Shown: positions 6,140 through 9,317 of the stretch, piece by piece
Layout of the letters: each line of letters begins with the position of its first letter
Numbering within the stretch: position 1 is the first letter of the stretch
Assembly (NCBI GenBank): GCA_023415075.1
Contig: JAEZLU010000160.1
Span: 1-9,317 of the forward strand
Origin: Bacillota bacterium
GTDB taxonomy: Bacteria > Bacillota > Negativicutes > Sporomusales > UBA7701
Length of the DNA stretch: 9,317 nucleotides
Direction of reading: 5' to 3'
Position numbers and translations under genes: made by a program
The notes under the pieces: generated by a model
Told to the model about the DNA's origin: nothing
What the model saw: the letters and a program-made list of their open reading frames with translations, nothing else
The model's database searches: none

Positions 6140-7432
6140 ATGAAAAGCGCCATATACCTCGGTATGCTCGGTCTTGGGACAGTCGGCACGGGTGTGGCCA
6201 AAGTCCTCGCCGCCAACGCCCATAACATCGAGCAAAAAGTCGGGGCGCCGGTTGTTCTCAAGAAGATTCTCGTCCGTGACCTGAAAAAACCGCGGGCGGT
6301 TGCTGTCGAGGCCAAGCTTACCGATGACATCGAAGCCATTCTCGGCGACAAGGACATCAAAGTAGTCGTCGAAGTCATGGGCGGCGAATCGCCGGCCAAA
6401 GACTACATCATCCGGGCCCTCAAGGCCGGCAAACACGTTGTCACCGCCAACAAGGACGTCGTTGCCAAATACGGCCGCGAACTTTTCGCCGCCGCCGAAG
6501 AAAACAACGTCGACCTGCTGTTCGAAGCCAGTGTGGGCGGTGGCATCCCGATCATCCGGCCGCTCAAGCAATGCCTGGCCGGCAACAAAATCAGCGAAGT
6601 CATGGGCATCGTCAACGGCACCACCAACTACATGCTCACCAAGATGACCAATGAAAAAATGGACTACAAGACCGTCCTGGCCGAAGCCCAGCAAAAAGGC
6701 TTCGCCGAAGCCGACCCTACGGCCGACGTCGGCGGCTGGGACGCCGCCCGCAAGATAGCCATTCTGGCCTCGATAGCCTTCGGCACACGGGTTACCCTTG
6801 ACGACGTCGCCGTCGAAGGCATCACCGGCATCACGACCGAGGACATCGAATACGCCGGCGAGCTCGGCTATGTCATAAAACTCCTGGCCATCGCCCGCGA
6901 CACCGAAAAAGGGGCCGACGTCCGCGTACATCCGGCCTTTATCGCCAGGAGCCATCCACTGGCGGCTGTGCAGGACGTCTTCAACGCCATCTTTGTCAAA
7001 GGCGACGCCGTCGGCGAAACCATGTTCTACGGCCGGGGCGCCGGCGAAATGCCCACAGCCAGCGCCGTAGTCGCCGACATCATCGACGTTGCCCGCGACA
7101 TCAAACACAACGTCAGCAGCCGCATACTCTGCACCTGCTTCGAGAGCAAGCCAATCTGCCCGCCGACCCTGCCTGAGTCGCCCTACTACATACGCCTGCT
7201 TGTCGAAGACAAGCCCGGCGTACTGGCGGCCATCGCCGGCGCCTTCGGCGCCCAGCAGGTAAGCCTGAATTCCGTTATCCAGAAACGCAAAGTCGATAAT
7301 CGCGCCGAAATTGTCCTGATAACCTACCATGTGTCCCACGCCAACATGCAGCTGGCCCTGAACACTCTGGCGGGAATGTCGGTCGTCACGAAAGTAAGCA
7401 GCGTAATCCGAGTAATTGACGACGCAAAATAA
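6140..7432 (+). CDS. hom: Homoserine dehydrogenase with C-terminal ACT domain
   Basis: Homoserine dehydrogenase reduces L-aspartate semialdehyde to homoserine with NAD(P)H, the branch step to threonine and methionine. The 430-residue product is of the usual monofunctional, ACT-bearing type. The Rossmann motif GLGTVGTGV is at 11-19 and TANK at 102-105. The catalytic domain contains SVGGGIP (131-137), GIVNGTTNYML (156-166) and ADPTADVGGWDAARK (191-205) with the catalytic Lys205. An ACT domain covers about 349-425 (IRLLVEDKPGVLAAIAGAFG), the usual site of threonine feedback control. Position 197-200 reads VGGW where many members have an acidic residue (VEGY/VEGI-like). It lies 20 nt after the ACT protein and 21 nt before thrB. 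No aspartokinase domain is fused to it. Confidence 0.97.
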   Translation: MKSAIYLGMLGLGTVGTGVAKVLAANAHNIEQKVGAPVVLKKILVRDLKKPRAVAVEAKLTDDIEAILGDKDIKVVVEVMGGESPAKDYIIRALKAGKHVVTANKDVVAKYGRELFAAAEENNVDLLFEASVGGGIPIIRPLKQCLAGNKISEVMGIVNGTTNYMLTKMTNEKMDYKTVLAEAQQKGFAEADPTADVGGWDAARKIAILASIAFGTRVTLDDVAVEGITGITTEDIEYAGELGYVIKLLAIARDTEKGADVRVHPAFIARSHPLAAVQDVFNAIFVKGDAVGETMFYGRGAGEMPTASAVVADIIDVARDIKHNVSSRILCTCFESKPICPPTLPESPYYIRLLVEDKPGVLAAIAGAFGAQQVSLNSVIQKRKVDNRAEIVLITYHVSHANMQLALNTLAGMSVVTKVSSVIRVIDDAK

Positions 7433-7453
7433 CCCGTCAGCGAGGGAGGACCT

Positions 7454-8368
7454 ATGGCTGTTTCCGTTACTGTCCGCGTGCCCGGGACGACCGCCAACTG
7501 CGGCCCCGGCTTCGATACCATCGGTATCGCCTGCACCATTTACAACGAACTCACGCTTACCCTCAGCGACCAGGGCGGCTTTACCCTTTCGGTGGAGGGG
7601 GAGGGCAGCGGCAGCATTCCAACAAATGATCGCAACATCGCCCTCCTCTCGGTCCGCGCCGTGCTTCGCCAGGTGAACAAGCACTACGGCGGCATCGACA
7701 TAAAAATGAACAACAACATACCGCTGGCCCGCGGTCTGGGTTCCAGCGCCGCCGCCATCGTCGCCGGCCTGGTGGCCGCCAATGCCGCCACCGGCGGCAA
7801 GCTGAGCAAAGAGGAACTGCTGGCGCTGGCCACCGCCCAGGAAGGCCATCCGGACAACGTGGCCCCGGCCATCTTCGGCGGCATCACCATCAGCATGATG
7901 GACAAAGACAAGCCGCAGTCGCTGCGCTTCATACCGCCGGCACCTCTAAAAATGGTGGTGGCGGTCCCTGAATTCGGCCTGTCCACCAAGGCTGCCCGTC
8001 AGGTCCTGCCGCGAGCCGTTTCCCTCCAGGACGCAGTCTTCAACGTAAGCCGCGCTGCCCTTTTGGTCGGCGCCCTCTGCCAGGGGCAGCTCGGTTTTCT
8101 TCGTCAGGCTCTTGAAGATCGCCTGCACCAGCCATATCGCCTGAAACTTATTCCCGGGATGAGCGACGTCCTGGACGCCGCGATCGACAAGGGCGCTCTC
8201 GGCGCCGCCCTGAGCGGGGCCGGCCCCTGCCTGATCGCCTTCACCCAGCAGAATGCTGACGTCATCGGTGATGCCATGGTCGCTGCCTTCGCCCGCCATA
8301 ACGTCAAGGCCGGTTATCTCGATCTTAATATCGATCCCGAGGGGGCAAAGGTAATAACTGCACCTTGA
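7454..8368 (+). CDS. thrB: Homoserine kinase ThrB (GHMP family)
   Basis: ThrB phosphorylates homoserine with ATP, giving O-phosphohomoserine for threonine synthase. The 304-residue product shows the three GHMP-kinase motifs: the N-terminal VRVPGTTANCGPGFDTIG (8-24), the ATP-binding PLARGLGSSAAAIVAG (90-105) and the C-terminal ALSGAGPCLIAF (252-263). The conserved EGHPDNVAPAIFGG lies at 130-143. The start is ATG 7454 with GGGAGGA at 7444-7450, a rather close ribosome-binding site. It is the last protein gene of the operon. thrC is not downstream: the next gene is tRNA-Pro, whose -35 hexamer overlaps the thrB stop TGA (8366-8368). Confidence 0.97.
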   Translation: MAVSVTVRVPGTTANCGPGFDTIGIACTIYNELTLTLSDQGGFTLSVEGEGSGSIPTNDRNIALLSVRAVLRQVNKHYGGIDIKMNNNIPLARGLGSSAAAIVAGLVAANAATGGKLSKEELLALATAQEGHPDNVAPAIFGGITISMMDKDKPQSLRFIPPAPLKMVVAVPEFGLSTKAARQVLPRAVSLQDAVFNVSRAALLVGALCQGQLGFLRQALEDRLHQPYRLKLIPGMSDVLDAAIDKGALGAALSGAGPCLIAFTQQNADVIGDAMVAAFARHNVKAGYLDLNIDPEGAKVITAP

Positions 8369-8393
8369 CACCGCTCCGAAAAGACTGTACAAT
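8365..8393 (+). promoter_or_regulatory. Promoter of tRNA-Pro, overlapping the thrB stop codon
   Basis: TTGACA (8365-8370) and TACAAT (8388-8393) are spaced by 17 bp, a near-consensus sigma-A promoter, with the start expected around 8400, just before the tRNA. The TGA of the -35 is the thrB stop codon. AAAGACT (8380-8386) and AGTCTTT (8394-8400) form an inverted repeat with the -10 in its loop. Confidence 0.85.
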
Positions 8394-8406
8394 AGTCTTT
8401 GTCAGT

Positions 8407-8483
8407 CGGGGCGTAGCTCAGTTTGGTAGAGCGCTACCTTGGGGTGGTAGAGGCCGCACGTTCAAGTCGTGTCGCTCCGACCA
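8407..8483 (+). tRNA. tRNA-Pro (anticodon GGG)
   Basis: The 77-nt sequence folds as a full cloverleaf. The acceptor stem CGGGGCG/CGCTCCG has one G-T pair. The D arm begins GCTCAG, the anticodon stem is CTACC/GGTAG with loop TTGGGGT (anticodon GGG at 8441-8443), and the T arm has loop TTCAAGT. CCA is encoded at 8481-8483 after discriminator A. It reads CCC and CCU proline codons. Confidence 0.96.
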
Positions 8484-8511
8484 GTTAAGTCAACAAGAAA
8501 TGCAGATAAAA

Positions 8512-8546
8512 CAAGGGTTCGCAGATGCGGACCCTTGACTGTTTTT
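8512..8546 (+). terminator. Intrinsic terminator of tRNA-Pro
   Basis: CAAGGGTTCGC (8512-8522) pairs with GCGGACCCTTG (8527-8537) around the loop AGAT, 11 bp with one T-G pair. TTTTT follows at 8542-8546. It probably ends both the tRNA and any read-through from thrB. A related hairpin recurs at 9113. Confidence 0.8.
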
Positions 8547-8700
8547 GGGCGATGGGTTTTATTTGGGTTTTACTTTACCGGAATATTTAAAAGCCGCTTT
8601 GGTTTATCGAGCGGCCGGAGGCCAGCAGGTAACTGTGGGAGAGGAAGCGTGGTAGGGAGTTCAATTTAATATCAAAACCTGTTTTTCTTTACCACAAAAC
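8547..8700 (+). other. Stretch without a supported gene, between terminator and orphan gene
   Basis: An open frame of 38 codons (8539-8655, ending ...GGQQVTVGEEAW) crosses a G+C-rich patch inside otherwise A+T-rich DNA, but it has no ribosome-binding site and no recognisable motif. GCCGCT...AGCGGC (about 8592-8614) and GGCC-GGA-GGCC make short inverted repeats. It may be remnant DNA. Confidence 0.3.
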
Positions 8701-8701
8701 A

Positions 8702-8710
8702 TGGTATTAT
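8702..8710 (+). promoter_or_regulatory. Extended -10 promoter of the small orphan gene
   Basis: TGGTATTAT fits the extended -10 form TGnTATTAT; no good -35 is seen upstream (only T-rich sequence). Initiation near 8717 would leave a leader of about 14 nt that still includes the ribosome-binding site. The same 10-mer ATGGTATTAT recurs at 8723-8732 over the start codon. Confidence 0.5.
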
Positions 8711-8730
8711 ATATTACAGGTGATGGTATT

Positions 8731-8943
8731 ATGAAACTAAACAGAACAGTTGCCCTTGCAGTTTCTGTTGAGATTGTTGAAGCGGCTTTGAATTCTAACA
8801 AGAATCTTCAAGAGATAATCGACATTCTTTTAAATGCTTATCCGGAAGTCACTTTTTCTGAAAAAGACTGGAATCAACTTACCGGAGAAACAAAGCATGC
8901 TATCATTACAAGAGTAAAAAAGACATTGCAGTCTATTCGCTAA
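8731..8943 (+). CDS. Small A+T-rich orphan protein of unknown function
   Basis: The start ATG 8731 has AGGTGA (8718-8723) seven bases upstream, a good ribosome-binding site; an in-frame ATG at 8701 lies in the promoter and is less likely. The product has 70 residues and no motif I recognise. It looks mostly helical: a first amphipathic stretch (about 5-37), a loop around PEVTFSEKDW, then a Lys/Arg-rich last helix ending KKTLQSIR. There is no signal peptide or membrane segment. G+C content is about 36% by my hand count, clearly below the housekeeping genes beside it. It sits alone between tRNA-Pro and tRNA-Gly, next to a transposase relic, so transfer is likely. Its stop codon is the first part of a hairpin. 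That it is translated is likely but not certain. Confidence 0.65.
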   Translation: MKLNRTVALAVSVEIVEAALNSNKNLQEIIDILLNAYPEVTFSEKDWNQLTGETKHAIITRVKKTLQSIR

Positions 8944-8964
8944 CCGCCGTCCAGGCGGTTTATT
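8942..8964 (+). terminator. Probable terminator of the small orphan gene
   Basis: AACCGCC (8942-8948) pairs perfectly with GGCGGTT (8954-8960) around GTCCA. The T tract is poor (TTTATTGTT). The stem begins inside the TAA stop codon. Confidence 0.6.
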
Positions 8965-8979
8965 GTTGCGTTAGTGAAT

Positions 8980-9000
8980 ACCCCTCGCTGTTCGGGGGAG
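8980..9000 (+). repeat. Foldback hairpin upstream of the transposase relic
   Basis: CCCC at 8981-8984 faces GGGGG at 8994-8998 across an eight- to ten-base loop. IS200/IS605 elements carry a hairpin near the left end, before tnpA, so this could be what remains of that end. Without a full copy to compare, this is tentative. Confidence 0.35.
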
Positions 9001-9028
9001 TTCCAAAAAGGCGGAGCCGTTGTGGAAG

Positions 9029-9106
9029 ATGGATGCAAGCCAGGAACACACGGGTGGAATTGCCCATATCGTCTGGGCTCCGAAGTTCAAAAGAAAAGTC
9101 ATCTAA
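9029..9106 (+). pseudogene. Decayed N-terminal fragment of an IS200/IS605-type TnpA transposase
   Basis: From ATG 9029 the frame reads MDASQEHT...HIVWAPKFKRKVI and stops at 9104-9106. HIVWAPKF-RKVI matches the start of IS200-type TnpA, where HTRWNCKYHIVFAPKYRRQVIYG is typical. Between HT and HIVW the frame is two codons short; the other frame supplies the missing WNCPY at 9055-9069. This suggests two small deletions, about one base in the G run near 9052 and five bases at a CATAT repeat near 9065-9070, which together restore the frame. The stop TAA falls where Tyr of VIYG is expected and is followed by GGT (Gly). The catalytic HUH motif and Tyr are absent, so it cannot transpose. Family call is from the motif only. 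Confidence 0.65.
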
Positions 9107-9112
9107 GGTACT

Positions 9113-9139
9113 AAAGGTTCGCGGAAACGCGGACCTTTT
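9113..9139 (+). terminator. Terminator-like hairpin related to the one after tRNA-Pro
   Basis: AAAGGTTCGCG (9113-9123) pairs with CGCGGACCTTT (9128-9138) around a GAAA loop, 11 bp with one T-G pair, followed by a short T run. The core GGTTCGC...GCGGACC is the same as in the hairpin at 8512-8537, in the same orientation. It may be a terminator, an element end, or both. Confidence 0.55.
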
Positions 9140-9193
9140 AATCGTTTCCCAACAGGGATTCCTAAGTTGAATTCATGTTACATAAAATGCCAT

Positions 9194-9222
9194 TTGACAT
9201 TGAGGCGATATCCTGATATATT
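9194..9222 (+). promoter_or_regulatory. Promoter of tRNA-Gly
   Basis: A consensus TTGACA (9194-9199), a 17-bp spacer and TATATT (9217-9222) preceded by TGA (extended -10) form a very strong sigma-A promoter, with the start about 5-8 bases before the tRNA. The stretch 9140-9193 before it shows nothing else. Confidence 0.88.
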
Positions 9223-9234
9223 AATATTCCCGGC

Positions 9235-9309
9235 GCGGAAGTAGCTCAGTGGTAGAGCATCGCCTTGCCAAGGCGAGGGTCGCGAGTTCGAATCTCGTCT
9301 TCCGCTCCA
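9235..9309 (+). tRNA. tRNA-Gly (anticodon GCC)
   Basis: The 75-nt sequence folds as a full cloverleaf. The acceptor stem GCGGAAG/CTTCCGC is perfect, the anticodon stem TCGCC/GGCGA carries loop TTGCCAA (anticodon GCC at 9267-9269), and the T arm GCGAG/CTCGT has loop TTCGAAT. Discriminator T is followed by encoded CCA at 9307-9309. It reads GGC and GGU. More genes of a tRNA cluster may follow beyond the window. Confidence 0.97.
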
Positions 9310-9317
9310 TATATTAA

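Noticed and set aside
5858..7849. Open frame of 663 codons on the minus strand opposite pheB, hom and thrB
   Set aside because: It is a shadow of GNC-type codon bias in the + strand genes; it spans three well-identified genes, shows low-complexity Gly/Ala/Asp-rich sequence and has no recognised domain.
8469..8669. Open frame of 66 codons starting inside tRNA-Pro
   Set aside because: It begins within the tRNA and crosses its terminator stem; no ribosome-binding site.
1..9317. CRISPR arrays, toxin-antitoxin pairs or defence genes
   Set aside because: No regularly spaced repeats beyond the two copies at 3712 and 3799, and no paired small genes or defence domains were seen on either strand.

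Overview
The window is a piece of chromosome from a spore-forming, fairly G+C-rich member of the Firmicutes/Bacillota. The clearest sign is a full-length SpoIVA, the spore-coat basement ATPase. The order der-plsY-gpsA-spoIVA is the one known from Bacillus and Clostridia, and hom-thrB is preceded by a PheB/UPF0735 ACT protein as in many anaerobic Firmicutes. A Sporomusa-like (Negativicutes) or related anaerobe would fit the composition and gene order, but that is inference. All genes recognised lie on the + strand.

Bases 1-3692 form a tightly packed housekeeping operon: the tail of an upstream gene, a corrinoid adenosyltransferase (cobA/cobO type), the ribosome-assembly GTPase Der, the acyl-phosphate glycerol-3-phosphate acyltransferase PlsY and glycerol-3-phosphate dehydrogenase GpsA. 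GpsA makes sn-glycerol-3-phosphate and PlsY acylates it, so these two are consecutive steps of phospholipid synthesis; their frames overlap as TGATG. A strong intrinsic terminator closes the unit. A 385-bp gap follows, holding two diverged copies of a 35-bp hairpin repeat, a candidate sigma-E promoter and a leader of about 145 nt. Then come spoIVA and its terminator.

Bases 5590-8368 are a second operon, pheB-like/hom/thrB, driven by an extended -10 promoter with an inverted repeat around it. Hom and ThrB carry aspartate semialdehyde through homoserine to O-phosphohomoserine. ThrC and aspartokinase are not in the window. The operon runs straight into tRNA-Pro(GGG), whose near-consensus promoter has its -35 hexamer on top of the thrB stop codon.

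Bases 8484-9234, between tRNA-Pro and tRNA-Gly(GCC), look like a small accessory island. They hold two related hairpins in the same orientation, an A+T-rich orphan gene of 70 codons with a 10-bp direct repeat over its promoter and start, and a decayed N-terminal fragment of an IS200/IS605-type TnpA transposase. tRNA-Gly has its own TTGACA/TATATT promoter.

I found no CRISPR array, toxin-antitoxin pair, defence cassette or other clear new system. The most interesting material is the hairpin repeats before spoIVA and the inter-tRNA island.
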